Shown here: positions 31,349 through 41,041 of the stretch, in pieces
Layout: each line of letters starts with the position of its first letter
Position numbering within the stretch: position 1 is the stretch's first letter
DNA from: Bradyrhizobium sp. 190
Lineage (GTDB): Bacteria > Pseudomonadota > Alphaproteobacteria > Rhizobiales > Xanthobacteraceae
Assembly (NCBI RefSeq): GCF_023073415.1
Contig: NZ_JADPJL010000005.1
Coordinates: 310,001-374,000, forward strand
Reading direction: 5' to 3'
Length of the DNA: 64,000 nucleotides
Position numbers and translations under genes: made by a program
The notes under the pieces: model-generated
What the model saw: the letters and a program-made list of their open reading frames with translations, nothing else
The model's database searches: none
Told to the model about the DNA's origin: nothing

Positions 31349-32212
31349 ATGCAAGCTCTCTACGCCCAGCTCTTGGTGGGATTGATCAACGGATCGTTCT
31401 ACGCGCTGCTCAGTCTGGGGCTCGCCGTGATCTTCGGCATGCTCAACATCATCAATTTCGCCCATGGCGCGCTCTACATGATGGGCGCGTTCTGCGCGTA
31501 TTTTCTGTTGAACATCGCAGGCATCGGCTACTGGCCGGCGCTGATCATCGCGCCCATTGTGGTCGGCATCTTCGGCATGATCCTGGAGCGGACCATGCTG
31601 CAATGGCTCTCCGGCCTCGACCATCTCTACGGATTGCTGCTGACCTTCGGCATCGCGCTGATCGTGCAGGGCGTGTTCCAGAATTATTTCGGCTCTTCCG
31701 GGTTGCCTTACGCGATCCCCGATGAGCTGAAGGGCGGCATGAATCTCGGCTTCATGTTCCTGCCGGTCTACCGCGGCTGGGTGGTCGTCTTCTCGCTCGT
31801 GGTGTGCATCGCCACCTGGTACCTGATCGAAAAGACGCGGCTTGGCGCCAATCTGCGTGCCGCCACCGAAAATCCGACGCTGGTGCGCGCATTCGGCATC
31901 AACGTGCCGCGGATGATCACGCTGACCTACGGGCTCGGCGTCGGTCTGGCGGCGTTGGCCGGCGTGCTGTCGGCCCCGATCAACCAGGTCCGGCCGCTGA
32001 TGGGCGCCGACCTGATCATCGTCGTGTTCGCGGTGGTGGTGATCGGCGGCATGGGATCGATTATGGGATCGATCATCACCGGCTTTGCGCTCGGCGTGAT
32101 CGAAGGACTGACAAAGTATTTTTATCCCGAGGCTTCCAACACCGTGGTGTTCGTCCTGATGGTGCTGGTGTTGCTGGTGAAGCCTGCGGGACTGACGGGA
32201 CGGGCGGCCTGA
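31349..32212 (+). CDS. livH: Liv-type ABC transporter permease LivH
   Basis: A 287-residue permease with about eight membrane segments. Family marks are LLVGLINGSFYALLSLGLAV, INFAHGALYMMGAF and the EAA-like segment ENPTLVRAFGINVPR, then VIGGMGSIMGSIITGF. I take ATG 31349; a TTG at 31334 is in frame. The next gene starts one base after its stop. Confidence 0.9.
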   Translation: MQALYAQLLVGLINGSFYALLSLGLAVIFGMLNIINFAHGALYMMGAFCAYFLLNIAGIGYWPALIIAPIVVGIFGMILERTMLQWLSGLDHLYGLLLTFGIALIVQGVFQNYFGSSGLPYAIPDELKGGMNLGFMFLPVYRGWVVVFSLVVCIATWYLIEKTRLGANLRAATENPTLVRAFGINVPRMITLTYGLGVGLAALAGVLSAPINQVRPLMGADLIIVVFAVVVIGGMGSIMGSIITGFALGVIEGLTKYFYPEASNTVVFVLMVLVLLVKPAGLTGRAA

Positions 32213-32213
32213 C

Positions 32214-33182
32214 ATGAGCGCATTGACTGACGATACACTACCGGTAACGCCGCGCGCCATGCGCGACGAGATGATTGTGTTTGCGGCGATGGCGGTGCTG
32301 CTGGCCATGGTGCCCATGACCGGAATCTACCCGTTCTTCGTGATGCAGGCGCTGTGCTTCGCGCTGCTCGCCTGCGCGTTCAACCTGCTGATCGGCTATG
32401 GCGGCCTGCTATCGTTCGGCCACGCGATGTTTCTGGGGACAGCGGGCTACTGCACGGCGCATGCGCTCAAGGTTTGGGGTCTCTCGCCGGAACTCGGGAT
32501 TGTGGTCGGCGTCGCCAGCGCCGCCGCGCTTTCGGTCGTCACCGGCTTCATCTCGATCCGCCGGCAGGGCATTTATTTCTCGATGATCACGCTGGCGCTG
32601 TCGCAGTTGCTGTACTTCATCTATCTGCAGGCGCCGTTCACCCATGGTGAAGACGGCATTCAGGGCATCCCGCAGGGCTATTTGTTCGGAATCTTCAATC
32701 TCGCCAAGCCCACGGTGCTTTACTACGTCGTGCTGGCCGGCTTCCTCGGCGGATTCCTCCTGATCTACCGCACCATCAACTCGCCGTTCGGCGAGGTGCT
32801 GAAATCGATCCGCGAGAACGAGCAGCGCGCGATCTCGCTGGGCTATAAGACCGACCAGTACAAGCTGCTCGCCTTCATCCTGTCCGGCACGCTCGCGGGC
32901 TTTGCCGGGTCGCTGAAAGTGTTTGTGGCGCAGAACGCCTCGCTCACCGACGTGCACTGGACAATGTCGGGCGAAATCGTGCTGATGACGCTGGTCGGTG
33001 GCCTCGGCACCATCTTTGGCCCGGTGATCGGCGCCTTCGTCATCATCGCCATGCAGCAATATCTGGCCGGTTTCGGCCAGTGGGTGACGGTGATCCAGGG
33101 CGTCATCTTCGTCGCCTGCGTGCTGACCTTCCGCCGCGGCGTGATCGGCGAGATCGCGCATTATTTCCGGAGATCGCTGTAA
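32214..33182 (+). CDS. livM: Liv-type ABC transporter permease LivM
   Basis: A 322-residue permease with about nine or ten membrane segments: YPFFVMQALCFALLACAFNL, GYGGLLSFGHAMFLGTAGY, the cytoplasmic coupling segment GEVLKSIRENEQRAISLGY, and GGLGTIFGPVIGAF. It completes the LivGFKHM set and starts one base after the livH stop. Confidence 0.9.
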   Translation: MSALTDDTLPVTPRAMRDEMIVFAAMAVLLAMVPMTGIYPFFVMQALCFALLACAFNLLIGYGGLLSFGHAMFLGTAGYCTAHALKVWGLSPELGIVVGVASAAALSVVTGFISIRRQGIYFSMITLALSQLLYFIYLQAPFTHGEDGIQGIPQGYLFGIFNLAKPTVLYYVVLAGFLGGFLLIYRTINSPFGEVLKSIRENEQRAISLGYKTDQYKLLAFILSGTLAGFAGSLKVFVAQNASLTDVHWTMSGEIVLMTLVGGLGTIFGPVIGAFVIIAMQQYLAGFGQWVTVIQGVIFVACVLTFRRGVIGEIAHYFRRSL

Positions 33183-33276
33183 AACTGCCGGTTTTGACGC
33201 CCTTTTCGGTGCCACAAAGCGGTGGATGACCCGTTTCCCGGGGCCTGCCGTCGCGCGCTTTGTCTTTGAATGCTTT

Positions 33277-33294
33277 ATGACAGTTTCATGACGC
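33277..33294 (-). promoter_or_regulatory. Candidate PHO box ahead of the DUF47-pit operon
   Basis: On the minus strand the 18 bases read GCGTCATGAAACTGTCAT, against the PHO box model CTGTCATAAAACTGTCAT: 15 of 18 match, with GTCAT repeated at the correct 11-base period. It lies 41 bases upstream of the DUF47 start. In Sinorhizobium meliloti the homologous orfA-pit operon is repressed by PhoB when phosphate is low. A palindrome GGAACGGCCGTTCC lies at 33302-33315, between the box and the gene. Confidence 0.65.
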
Positions 33295-33334
33295 GCCGTC
33301 CGGAACGGCCGTTCCTGAACGATGGATAGTACCT

Positions 33335-33979
33335 ATGTTGCGCTGGTTTCGTGCCTTTTTGCCCAAAGAGGAGCGGTTTTTTGACCTGTTTGACCGGCAC
33401 GCCCAGACGGTGCTGCAAGGTGCGTTGGCGCTGCAGGACATGCTGCGCGGCGGTGACGAGACGCCGGTGTTCTGCCAGCGCGTCAGCCAGTTCGAAAACG
33501 ACGCCGACGGCATTACTCGCGAGGTGCTGACCGCTGTCCGCCGAACCTTCATCACCCCGTTCGACCGCGGCGACATCAAGAACCTGATCACGGCGATGGA
33601 CGATGCGATCGATCAGATGCAGCAGACCGCGAAGGCGGTGGTGCTGTTCGAGGTTCGCATTTTCGAGCCGCCGATGCGCGAGATCGGGACCCTGCTGGTC
33701 GAGTGCGCCAATCTGGTCGGTCGCGCGCTGCCGCTGATGCAGTCGATCGGAAACAACGTCGCGATGCTGACCGCCATTACCGAGGAGATCGGAAAGCTGG
33801 AGGGCCGCATCGACGATCTCCACGACATCGGGTTGAAAGAGCTGTTTCTCAAGCATCGCAGCGGCAATTCGATGGATTTCATCGTCGGCGCCGAGATCTA
33901 CAAGCACCTCGAAAAAGTGTCCGACCGCTTCGACGACGTTGCCAACGAAATCAACTCGATCGTGATCGAACAGGTATAG
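33335..33979 (+). CDS. DUF47/PhoU-like phosphate transport accessory protein
   Basis: A 214-residue helical protein of the DUF47 family: FRAFLPKEERFFDLFDRHAQ, FENDADGITREVLTAVRRTF, TPFDRGDIKNLITAMDDAID and ILKHLEKVSDR-type end (EIYKHLEKVSDRFDDVANEI). Conserved acidic E/DxxxD pairs are PhoU-like metal sites. It is the homologue of S. meliloti orfA and lies 15 bases before pit, whose product it probably controls. Confidence 0.9.
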   Translation: MLRWFRAFLPKEERFFDLFDRHAQTVLQGALALQDMLRGGDETPVFCQRVSQFENDADGITREVLTAVRRTFITPFDRGDIKNLITAMDDAIDQMQQTAKAVVLFEVRIFEPPMREIGTLLVECANLVGRALPLMQSIGNNVAMLTAITEEIGKLEGRIDDLHDIGLKELFLKHRSGNSMDFIVGAEIYKHLEKVSDRFDDVANEINSIVIEQV

Positions 33980-33994
33980 GGCAGGGCCAATTCA

Positions 33995-34999
33995 GTGGAC
34001 GCCACGCTTGGTCTTCCAATTCTGATCTTTCTGATCGCGGTCGCGCTGCTTTTCGACTTTCTCAACGGGTTGCACGACGCCGCGAATTCGATTGCGACGA
34101 TCGTGTCCACCCGCGTGCTGCGTCCTCAATATGCGGTGTTCTGGGCGGCGTTCTTCAATTTCATCGCTTTCCTCTTCTTCGGACTGCACGTCGCCAATAC
34201 GATCGGCACCGGCATTATCGAACCGAGCGTCGTCGATGCCACCGTGATCTTCGCGGCACTTGTGGGCGCCATCGTCTGGAACCTGATCACATGGGCGCTC
34301 GGGATTCCCTCGTCCAGTTCGCACGCGCTGATCGGCGGGCTGGTGGGCGCGGGCATGGCCAAGGCCGGGATTTCCGCGGCGGTCTGGAGTGGTCTATCGA
34401 AAACGCTGCTGGCGATCGTGCTGTCACCGCTGGTCGGGTTCCTGCTGGCGCTGCTGCTGGTCGCGATCGTGTCCTGGCTGTCGGTGCGCTCGACGCCGTT
34501 TGCGGTCGACCGTGCCTTCCGCATCCTGCAATTCGTCTCGGCGTCGCTCTATTCGCTCGGCCATGGCGGCAATGACGCGCAAAAGACCATGGGCATCATA
34601 GCGGTGCTGCTCTATTCGCAGGGTTATCTCGGCGCGGATTTTAACATCCCGTTCTGGGTCGTGATTTCCTGCCAGGCGGCCATGGGCCTCGGCACCCTGA
34701 TGGGAGGCTGGCGGATCGTCCGCACGATGGGGCTGCGAATTACGAAGCTGACGCCGATGCAGGGATTTTGCGCGGAAACCGGCGGGGCTGCGACCCTGTT
34801 CATGGCGACCTATCTCGGGGTTCCCGTATCCACCACCCACACCATTACCGGCTCCATCGTTGGCGTCGGCGCGGCACGGCGGGTCTCGGCGGTACGCTGG
34901 AACGTGGCGAGTTCGATCGTCTATGCCTGGGTGATCACCATTCCGGCGTCCGCGATCGTGGCGGCGCTGACCTATTGGGCCGTGTTGTTGCTACGCTGA
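33995..34999 (+). CDS. pit: Low-affinity inorganic phosphate transporter PiT
   Basis: A 334-residue PiT-family membrane carrier. Both inverted signature repeats are present: [20 protein letters not shown] and [14 protein letters not shown], with the [16 protein letters not shown] segment. The start is GTG at 33995, 15 bases after the DUF47 stop. It imports phosphate (as metal phosphate) with protons. Its end overlaps the converging sugE end by 9 bases. Confidence 0.92.
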   Translation: MDATLGLPILIFLIAVALLFDFLNGLHDAANSIATIVSTRVLRPQYAVFWAAFFNFIAFLFFGLHVANTIGTGIIEPSVVDATVIFAALVGAIVWNLITWALGIPSSSSHALIGGLVGAGMAKAGISAAVWSGLSKTLLAIVLSPLVGFLLALLLVAIVSWLSVRSTPFAVDRAFRILQFVSASLYSLGHGGNDAQKTMGIIAVLLYSQGYLGADFNIPFWVVISCQAAMGLGTLMGGWRIVRTMGLRITKLTPMQGFCAETGGAATLFMATYLGVPVSTTHTITGSIVGVGAARRVSAVRWNVASSIVYAWVITIPASAIVAALTYWAVLLLR

Positions 35000-35314
35000 T
35001 CCGGTAACGAGTTTGAGCCCGACAATGCCGGCCACGATCAGTCCGATACACGCGAGGCGGGCGGCGGTCGCAGGCTCGCCGAACAGCGCGATGCCCAGGA
35101 TTGCGGTTCCGACCGCGCCGATGCCGGTCCAAACTGCGTAGGCGGTTCCGATTGGCAGCACTTTCAGGGCAAGACCGAGCAGGAGGATGCTGCCGGCCAT
35201 GCAAGCGAGCGTCAGGACGGACGGAATGAGCCGTGTGAAACCTTCGGTATATTTAAGGCCGATCGCCCAGCCTATTTCCATGAGGCCGGCGACGAACAAC
35301 ACGATCCAGGCCAT
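34991..35314 (-). CDS. sugE: SMR-family guanidinium exporter (SugE/Gdx)
   Basis: A 107-residue, four-helix small multidrug resistance protein. The opening [20 protein letters not shown] has the essential Glu (E13) in the [12 protein letters not shown] context of SugE/Gdx, and [20 protein letters not shown] and [10 protein letters not shown] follow. Gdx-type members export guanidinium. A GGAGGG Shine-Dalgarno sequence precedes the start, and a two-hairpin guanidine-II riboswitch candidate lies just upstream, which strongly supports the guanidinium role. The usual EmrE drug-type hallmark residues are absent. Confidence 0.9.
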   Translation of the reverse strand: MAWIVLFVAGLMEIGWAIGLKYTEGFTRLIPSVLTLACMAGSILLLGLALKVLPIGTAYAVWTGIGAVGTAILGIALFGEPATAARLACIGLIVAGIVGLKLVTGSA

Positions 35315-35332
35315 GACAACCCTCCGAACCAG

Positions 35333-35380
35333 GCAGGGTCGTCCCCGCGGATGAGCTGTGAGATGGAAGGCCGTCCTTCC
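35333..35380 (-). promoter_or_regulatory. Guanidine-II (mini-ykkC) riboswitch candidate
   Basis: Read on the minus strand, two hairpins have the diagnostic ACGR tetraloops: GGAAGG-ACGG-CCTTCC (35380 to 35365) and GCGGGG-ACGA-CCCTGC (35348 to 35333), separated by 16 bases. The second ends 18 bases before the sugE start, close to the GGAGGG ribosome site. An outer GCTGTG/CACAGC pairing surrounds the first hairpin. This matches the two-hairpin guanidine-II class, which turns on sugE-type exporters when guanidine binds. Confidence 0.82.
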
Positions 35381-35468
35381 ACAGCCGATATGGGACTGGC
35401 CAGCGGCCTCCGCAACCACCAAATGAGGCTTGATTAGGCCGGTTTTCCCTGCCAAACGCTCGAGCCTC

Positions 35469-37088
35469 ATGTCCGACAGTGCCGTCACCGCCGAATCGCC
35501 GTCCCGCTCGCCGCTCTCAGATGAAGTGGCGCGGCGGCGCACGTTTGCGATCATCTCCCATCCGGACGCCGGCAAGACCACGCTGACTGAAAAGCTTCTG
35601 CTGTTCGGCGGCGCCATCAATCTGGCAGGGCAGGTCAAGGCCAAGGGCGAGCGCCGCAATACCCGGTCCGACTGGATGAAGATCGAGCGCGAGCGCGGCA
35701 TCTCGGTCGTGACCTCGGTCATGACCTTCGAGTTCCAGGACCTCGTCTTCAACCTGCTGGATACGCCGGGCCACGAGGACTTTTCTGAAGACACCTACCG
35801 GACGCTGACCGCGGTCGATTCCGCCGTGATGGTGATCGACGCCGCCAAGGGCATCGAGGCGCGGACGCGAAAGCTGTTCGAGGTGTGCCGGCTGCGCGAC
35901 ATTCCGATCATCACCTTCATCAACAAGATGGATCGCGAGAGCCGCGATACGTTCGAACTCTTGGACGAGATCGAAAAGACGCTGGCGCTCGACACCACGC
36001 CGATGACCTGGCCGGTTGGCCGCGGCCGTGATTTCCTCGGTACCTATGACGTCGTCAACGGCGGCGTGCGCCTGCTCGAGGGCGGCGGCGCCAAGACCGG
36101 TGCGACCGAACAGATCGACATCGCCGATCTCGCCGGCCGTAATGCCAATCTCGACGTCGCCGAGATCAAGGATGAGCTCGCGCTGGTGTCGGAAGCCTGC
36201 AAGCCGTTCGAGCTGGAGGCGTTTCGCGAGGGCCATCTGACGCCGGTCTATTTCGGCAGCGCGCTGCGCAATTTCGGCGTCGGCGACCTGCTGGAGGGGC
36301 TCGGCAAGTTTGCGCCTGCGCCGCGCGCGCAAGAAAGCAACCTGCGCAAGGTGGAGGCAGCCGAACCGCGCATGAGCGCCTTCGTGTTCAAGATCCAGGC
36401 CAACATGGATCCGAACCACCGCGACCGTATCGCTTTCGCACGCCTATGCTCAGGCAAGCTTAGCCGCGGCATGAAGGCAAAACTGGTGCGCACCGGCAAG
36501 AACATGTCGCTGTCGTCGCCGCAATTCTTCTTCGCCCAGGATCGTTCGGTGGCAGACGAAGCCTTTGCCGGCGACGTCGTCGGCATTCCCAACCACGGCA
36601 CGCTTCGGATCGGCGATACGCTGACCGAGGGCGAGGATCTTACCTTCGTCGGCGTCCCAAGCTTCGCGCCGGAAATCGTCCGCCGCGTGCGCCTGACGGA
36701 CGCGATGAAGGCGAAGAAGCTGAAGGAAGCGCTGCAGCAGATGTCGGAAGAGGGCGTGGTGCAGGTGTTCCGGCCGCGCGACGGCGCACCGGCGCTGGTC
36801 GGCGTCGTCGGTCCGCTGCAGCTCGATGTGCTGAAAGCCCGCCTCGATGCGGAATATTCGCTGCCGGTGGAATTCGAGGTCTCGGAATTCCAGCTCGCGC
36901 GCTGGGTCTCGTCCGACGACCGCAAGAAGTTAGAGGCCTTCATTGCCGCCAACGGCTCGGGCATCGCCGATGACGTCGACGGCGATCCGGTATTCATGGC
37001 CAAGAACGAGTTCTATCTCGGCTATACTCGCGAACGGGCCGAGGGCATCAATTTTTCCAACGTCAAGGACGTAAAGAAGAAGGCGTAA
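35469..37088 (+). CDS. prfC: Peptide chain release factor 3
   Basis: A 539-residue GTPase that recycles RF1/RF2 from the ribosome. G1 is [15 protein letters not shown], switch II is [15 protein letters not shown]4 is NKMDRE, and the RF3-specific [21 protein letters not shown] segment and C-terminal [19 protein letters not shown] are present. The ATG at 35469 is the family-like start. Length fits RF3 (about 530). It is divergent from sugE. Confidence 0.95.
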   Translation: MSDSAVTAESPSRSPLSDEVARRRTFAIISHPDAGKTTLTEKLLLFGGAINLAGQVKAKGERRNTRSDWMKIERERGISVVTSVMTFEFQDLVFNLLDTPGHEDFSEDTYRTLTAVDSAVMVIDAAKGIEARTRKLFEVCRLRDIPIITFINKMDRESRDTFELLDEIEKTLALDTTPMTWPVGRGRDFLGTYDVVNGGVRLLEGGGAKTGATEQIDIADLAGRNANLDVAEIKDELALVSEACKPFELEAFREGHLTPVYFGSALRNFGVGDLLEGLGKFAPAPRAQESNLRKVEAAEPRMSAFVFKIQANMDPNHRDRIAFARLCSGKLSRGMKAKLVRTGKNMSLSSPQFFFAQDRSVADEAFAGDVVGIPNHGTLRIGDTLTEGEDLTFVGVPSFAPEIVRRVRLTDAMKAKKLKEALQQMSEEGVVQVFRPRDGAPALVGVVGPLQLDVLKARLDAEYSLPVEFEVSEFQLARWVSSDDRKKLEAFIAANGSGIADDVDGDPVFMAKNEFYLGYTRERAEGINFSNVKDVKKKA

Positions 37089-37116
37089 GGGGCGTTGTCG
37101 TTCCGGCCCGCCTGTC

Positions 37117-37208
37117 GTCCCCCGCGAAGGCGGGGGACCCAGTACGCGCGGCCTTTCCATGAATCTCAACCGCCTCTGGAATACTGGATCGTCCGGTCAA
37201 GCCGGACG
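37117..37208. repeat. Dispersed two-hairpin repeat downstream of prfC
   Basis: GTCCCCCGC-GAAG-GCGGGGGAC (37117-37138) and CGTCCGG-TCAAG-CCGGACG (37190-37208) are two strong hairpins, followed by ATGACAGGCGAGG. This CCCGCGAAGGCGGG ... CTGGATCGTCCGGTCAAGCC pattern recurs between genes in Bradyrhizobium-type genomes, as far as I remember. It can act as a terminator for prfC. Confidence 0.6.
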
Positions 37209-37318
37209 ATGACAGGCGAGGGTGAGGCCGCCATGAACGCGGGGAAGTGAACGTGGCGGCCTTGATACCGGCCAAAGCGGACATCAAGTTGGTTGGACCG
37301 TATCCGAGGGATCGCCGC

Positions 37319-37921
37319 ATGCTTCGGTGCTTCATTGTATGTCTGACCGTTATGGTCGTCGGAATGGACGCCGCCGATGCCCAGTCGCGGCGCCAGATCG
37401 ACGCGACGCCGTTTTCGCATGCCCCCTGCAGCGTGCTCGACGGCCAGCCCTGCACGCCGTCGTTCTGCAGCGTGTTCAACGACGGGCCGTGCATTCCCGA
37501 GATCGATTATCCGTACGGCCAGAACCTGCAACTCACGATCGAAACCGTGCCGCCGCAGGATCAGGCCGCGAAATACCGCAAGCCGGACCACGATCTCGAT
37601 ACGATCGGCGACCTCTTTGCGGCGCTACGGTCCTGCTGGTCGCCGCCGCCTGCCGACATCGCTCGGCCGGGCATGCAGATGTCGGTTCGCTTCAGCTTCA
37701 AGCGCTCGGGCGAGATCATCGCCGCCCCGCGCGTGACCTATGCCACGGCCGGCGCCCCGGCAGATACCCGCGCTGCCTATCTCAAAGCGATCAATGCGTC
37801 GCTGCAGGCATGCCAGCCTCTGAAATTCACCGGTGGACTTGGCGGTGCGCTGGCCGGGCGGCCGATCGCGATCCGCTACGTCGACAACCGCGATTCGGCC
37901 AAGCAGGCGGAGAAGCCGTGA
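37319..37921 (+). CDS. Secreted protein with TonB/TolA-C-terminus-like domain
   Basis: A 200-residue protein with a signal peptide (FIVCLTVMVVGMDAADAQ). A Cys-rich segment follows (PCSVLDGQPCTPSFCSV, GPCIPEID). Residues about 100-195 resemble the TonB/TolA C-terminal fold: LRSCWSPPPADIARPGMQMS, VRFSFKRSGEIIAAPRVTY and YLKAINASLQACQPLKF. There is no membrane anchor beyond the signal. I cannot name the partner. The start at 37319 is chosen because it begins the signal peptide and follows GAGGGATC. Confidence 0.68.
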   Translation: MLRCFIVCLTVMVVGMDAADAQSRRQIDATPFSHAPCSVLDGQPCTPSFCSVFNDGPCIPEIDYPYGQNLQLTIETVPPQDQAAKYRKPDHDLDTIGDLFAALRSCWSPPPADIARPGMQMSVRFSFKRSGEIIAAPRVTYATAGAPADTRAAYLKAINASLQACQPLKFTGGLGGALAGRPIAIRYVDNRDSAKQAEKP

Positions 37922-38008
37922 CGACGGCCGCGTGGCGCATTGCGTACCAAGCCCCTAAAATGATACGCGGATAATACGGCAAAACCAGCCGTGCAACGGG
38001 AGGACATC

Positions 38009-38593
38009 GTGGGACTGCTGGTGTTGATCCTCGGCCTGCTCCTGTTCTTCGGCGTCCACACGCTCACCATCCAGCGCAAGCTGCGCGCGCAGGTGATCGC
38101 CGCGACCGGCGAGGGCGGCTACAAGATCGGCTATGCGCTGGTCTCGTTCGCAGGGCTTGCGCTGATCATCTGGGGCTTTGCGAAGTATCGTGCGACCGGC
38201 TGGATCGACGTCTGGAACCCGCCGACGGCGTTCAAGCACATTACGCTAGCCCTGATGCTGCCGGCGGTCATCATGGTGGTCGCTTCCTACATTCGCGGCC
38301 GGATCTATACGACGCTGAAGCATCCAATGCTGACGGGCATCAAGCTGTGGGCTGCGGCGCACTTGCTCGCCAACGGTGATCTCGGCTCGATCATCCTGTT
38401 CGGCTCGTTTCTCGCATGGGCGGTGTATGACCGCATTTCGCTGAAATCTCGTTCCGACGCCGGCGCGCCGCCGATCCCCGTCGGTGGTCCCGGCAACGAC
38501 CTGATCGCGATCGCGGTCGGCCTCGTCGCCTATCTGGCGCTCGCATTCGCGTTCCACCCGGTCGTGATCGGCGTCCCCGTGGTTGGAGTCTAG
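38009..38593 (+). CDS. NnrU family membrane protein
   Basis: A 194-residue protein with about five membrane segments: [40 protein letters not shown] and [23 protein letters not shown] helices, then [20 protein letters not shown], a family mark. The start is GTG at 38009, because CGGGAGGACATC sits at the right distance. NnrU was named from denitrification clusters, but none is nearby here. panB starts one base after its stop. Confidence 0.85.
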   Translation: MGLLVLILGLLLFFGVHTLTIQRKLRAQVIAATGEGGYKIGYALVSFAGLALIIWGFAKYRATGWIDVWNPPTAFKHITLALMLPAVIMVVASYIRGRIYTTLKHPMLTGIKLWAAAHLLANGDLGSIILFGSFLAWAVYDRISLKSRSDAGAPPIPVGGPGNDLIAIAVGLVAYLALAFAFHPVVIGVPVVGV

Positions 38594-38594
38594 C

Positions 38595-39416
38595 ATGTCG
38601 ATTCAGTCTGCCATCAAGCGCAAAACTGCGCCGGATATCCGCGCGCGCAAGAACGGTGAGCCGATCGTGATGCTGACGTCCTACCATGCGCATACCGCAG
38701 CCCTGGTGGATCGCCACTGCGACGTCATTCTGGTCGGCGATTCCCTCGGCAATGTCATGCACGGTTTCGAGACCACCGTGCCGGTGACGCTCGACATGAT
38801 GATCCTGCAGGGGCATGCGGTGATGCGCGGGTCGAAGCATGCCCTGGTTGTGGTGGATATGCCGTTCGGCTCCTATGAGGCCTCGAAGGAGCAGGCGTTT
38901 CATTCCGCGGTGCGGATATTGAAGGAAACCCATTGCGGCGCGGTGAAGCTCGAAGGCGGCGCGCGGATGGCGGAAACCGTCGCGTTCCTGTCCGAGCGTG
39001 GCGTGCCTGTCATGGGCCACATCGGGTTGACGCCGCAATCGATCAACACGCTCGGCTCGTTTCGCGCGCAGGGCCGCGACGAGAGCAGTTGGGACCCGAT
39101 CCTGAGGGATGCCCAGGCGATCTCGGATGCCGGCGCCTTCTCGGTCGTGGTCGAGGCGGTCGCCGAGCCGCTGGCGCGAAAGATCACGGAAACTATCGCC
39201 ATTCCGACCATCGGCATTGGTGCCAGCGCGGCCTGCGACGGGCAGGTGCTGGTGCTGGAGGACATGCTAGGCCTGTCGCCGCGGACGCCGAAATTCGTTC
39301 GCCGCTACGGCAATCTCGGCCCCGCGATCGAAGCGGCGGTCCAGGGCTACGCCAGCGACGTGCGCTCGCGCGCTTTCCCGGGGCCTGAGCATGTTTACGA
39401 GATGAAGAAGAGCTGA
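38595..39416 (+). CDS. panB: 3-methyl-2-oxobutanoate hydroxymethyltransferase
   Basis: A 273-residue PanB, which transfers a hydroxymethyl group from methylene-tetrahydrofolate to alpha-ketoisovalerate in pantothenate synthesis. Family sites are [52 protein letters not shown] and [20 protein letters not shown]. Length is normal. The start MSIQSAIKR is at 38595. panC is not in the window. Confidence 0.95.
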   Translation: MSIQSAIKRKTAPDIRARKNGEPIVMLTSYHAHTAALVDRHCDVILVGDSLGNVMHGFETTVPVTLDMMILQGHAVMRGSKHALVVVDMPFGSYEASKEQAFHSAVRILKETHCGAVKLEGGARMAETVAFLSERGVPVMGHIGLTPQSINTLGSFRAQGRDESSWDPILRDAQAISDAGAFSVVVEAVAEPLARKITETIAIPTIGIGASAACDGQVLVLEDMLGLSPRTPKFVRRYGNLGPAIEAAVQGYASDVRSRAFPGPEHVYEMKKS

Positions 39417-39427
39417 CGAGGCACGCC

Positions 39428-41041
39428 ATGGACTGGTCGCGGCATTCCATTCCGGCGATGCGGCTAGAACCGCGCTTTGGCGATCGTATCGTTCCGGCTT
39501 TTTGCGAACGGCCCAAAAGCATCCCGTCGATGGTAGCCGAAGCGGTTGCTGTAAATCCTGACGGCGAAGCGCTGGTCTGCGGTGACAGGCGAATGACCTG
39601 GCGCGAAGTCGCGCAGCAGTCTGCGCAGATCGCGGCAGGCTTCGGGAAGTTCGGCCTCAGCCGCGGCGACCGCGTCGCGGTGCTGCTCGGCAACCGGATC
39701 GAATTCGTGCTGACGATGCTGGCCGCGGCGCATGCGGGGCTGGTGACGGTGCTGCTTTCGACCCGTCAGCAAAAGCCCGAGATCGCCTATGTGCTCACCG
39801 ATTGCGGCGCGCGGCTCCTGATCCACGAGGCTGCGCTGGCCGACCGAGTGCCGGATGCGGGCGACATTCCCGATGTGACGCACCGGATCGCGGTCGATGA
39901 TGATCCGAAGCTCTCGCGCTTCTCGGATCTGGCCGATCACGCGGCGATGGCCGCGCTGGTCGAGGTCGGCGAAGAAGACACTGCCATGATCCTCTACACC
40001 TCGGGCACAACAGGGCGGCCCAAGGGCGCGATGCTCGCCCATTGCAACATCATTCATTCGGCGATGGTGTTCGTATCATGCCTGAAACTGACCGCAGCGG
40101 ATCGCTCGATTGCCGCGGTGCCGCTCGGCCATGTCACGGGCGTGGTCGCCAACATCATGACCATGGTCCGCTGCGCCGGCGCGCTGATCATCATGGCGGA
40201 GTTCAAGGCGGCCGAATATCTGAAGATGGCGGCGCGCGAGCGCGTCACCTACACCGTGATGGTGCCGGCGATGTACAATCTCTGCCTGCTGCAGCCGGAT
40301 TTCGACAGCTACGATCTGTCGAGTTGGCGGATCGGCGGCTTTGGCGGCGCGCCGATGCCGATCGCCACGATCGAGCGGCTGGACGCCAAGATACCCGGCC
40401 TGAAGCTGATGAATTGCTACGGCGCGACCGAGACCACGTCGCCCTCGACCATGATGCCCGGCGAACTGACCGCCAGCCACATCGACAGCGTCGGCTTGCC
40501 CTGTCCGGGCGCGCAGATCGTCGTGGTGGATGCCGAGGGCCGTGAGCGGCCACGCGGCGAGATCGGCGAAATCTGGATTCACGGCGGATCTGTCATCAAG
40601 GGCTACTGGAACAATCCGAAAGCGACGGCGGAGAGTTTTACCGCCGGCTTCTGGCATTCCGGCGATCTCGGCTCGATTGATGCTGACAATTTCGTCCGGG
40701 TATTCGATCGCCAGAAGGACATGATCAACCGCGGGGGCTTGAAGATCTATTCAGCCGAGGTCGAGTCGGTGCTCGCAGGTCATCCCGACGTGGTCGAGAG
40801 CGCGATCATCGCCAAGCCGTGCCCGGTGCTGGGCGAGCGCGTGCATGCGGTCGTCGTGACCCGCAGCACGGTCGGGGCCGAGGTGCTGCGCGCCTGGTGC
40901 GCCGAGCGGCTGTCCGATTACAAGGTGCCGGAAACCATGGATGTGCGGACGGACCCGCTGCCGCGTAACGCCAATGGCAAGGTATTGAAACGGCAGCTCC
41001 GCGAGGCGGCCTCAGCCATTTGGGCGGCCGTGCAAGCCTAG
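39428..41041 (+). CDS. Acyl-CoA synthetase / AMP-dependent ligase
   Basis: A 537-residue ANL-family enzyme. The ATP loop is ILYTSGTTGRPKGAML, the A5 motif NCYGATETTSPS, the hinge VFDRQKDMINRGGLKIYSAE and the catalytic Lys in NANGKVLKRQL. It activates a carboxylic acid as an acyl-AMP and transfers it to CoA. The substrate is not known. It follows panB by 11 bases, so it is possibly co-transcribed. Its TAG stop lies in the left arm of repeat copy 2. Confidence 0.9.
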   Translation: MDWSRHSIPAMRLEPRFGDRIVPAFCERPKSIPSMVAEAVAVNPDGEALVCGDRRMTWREVAQQSAQIAAGFGKFGLSRGDRVAVLLGNRIEFVLTMLAAAHAGLVTVLLSTRQQKPEIAYVLTDCGARLLIHEAALADRVPDAGDIPDVTHRIAVDDDPKLSRFSDLADHAAMAALVEVGEEDTAMILYTSGTTGRPKGAMLAHCNIIHSAMVFVSCLKLTAADRSIAAVPLGHVTGVVANIMTMVRCAGALIIMAEFKAAEYLKMAARERVTYTVMVPAMYNLCLLQPDFDSYDLSSWRIGGFGGAPMPIATIERLDAKIPGLKLMNCYGATETTSPSTMMPGELTASHIDSVGLPCPGAQIVVVDAEGRERPRGEIGEIWIHGGSVIKGYWNNPKATAESFTAGFWHSGDLGSIDADNFVRVFDRQKDMINRGGLKIYSAEVESVLAGHPDVVESAIIAKPCPVLGERVHAVVVTRSTVGAEVLRAWCAERLSDYKVPETMDVRTDPLPRNANGKVLKRQLREAASAIWAAVQA

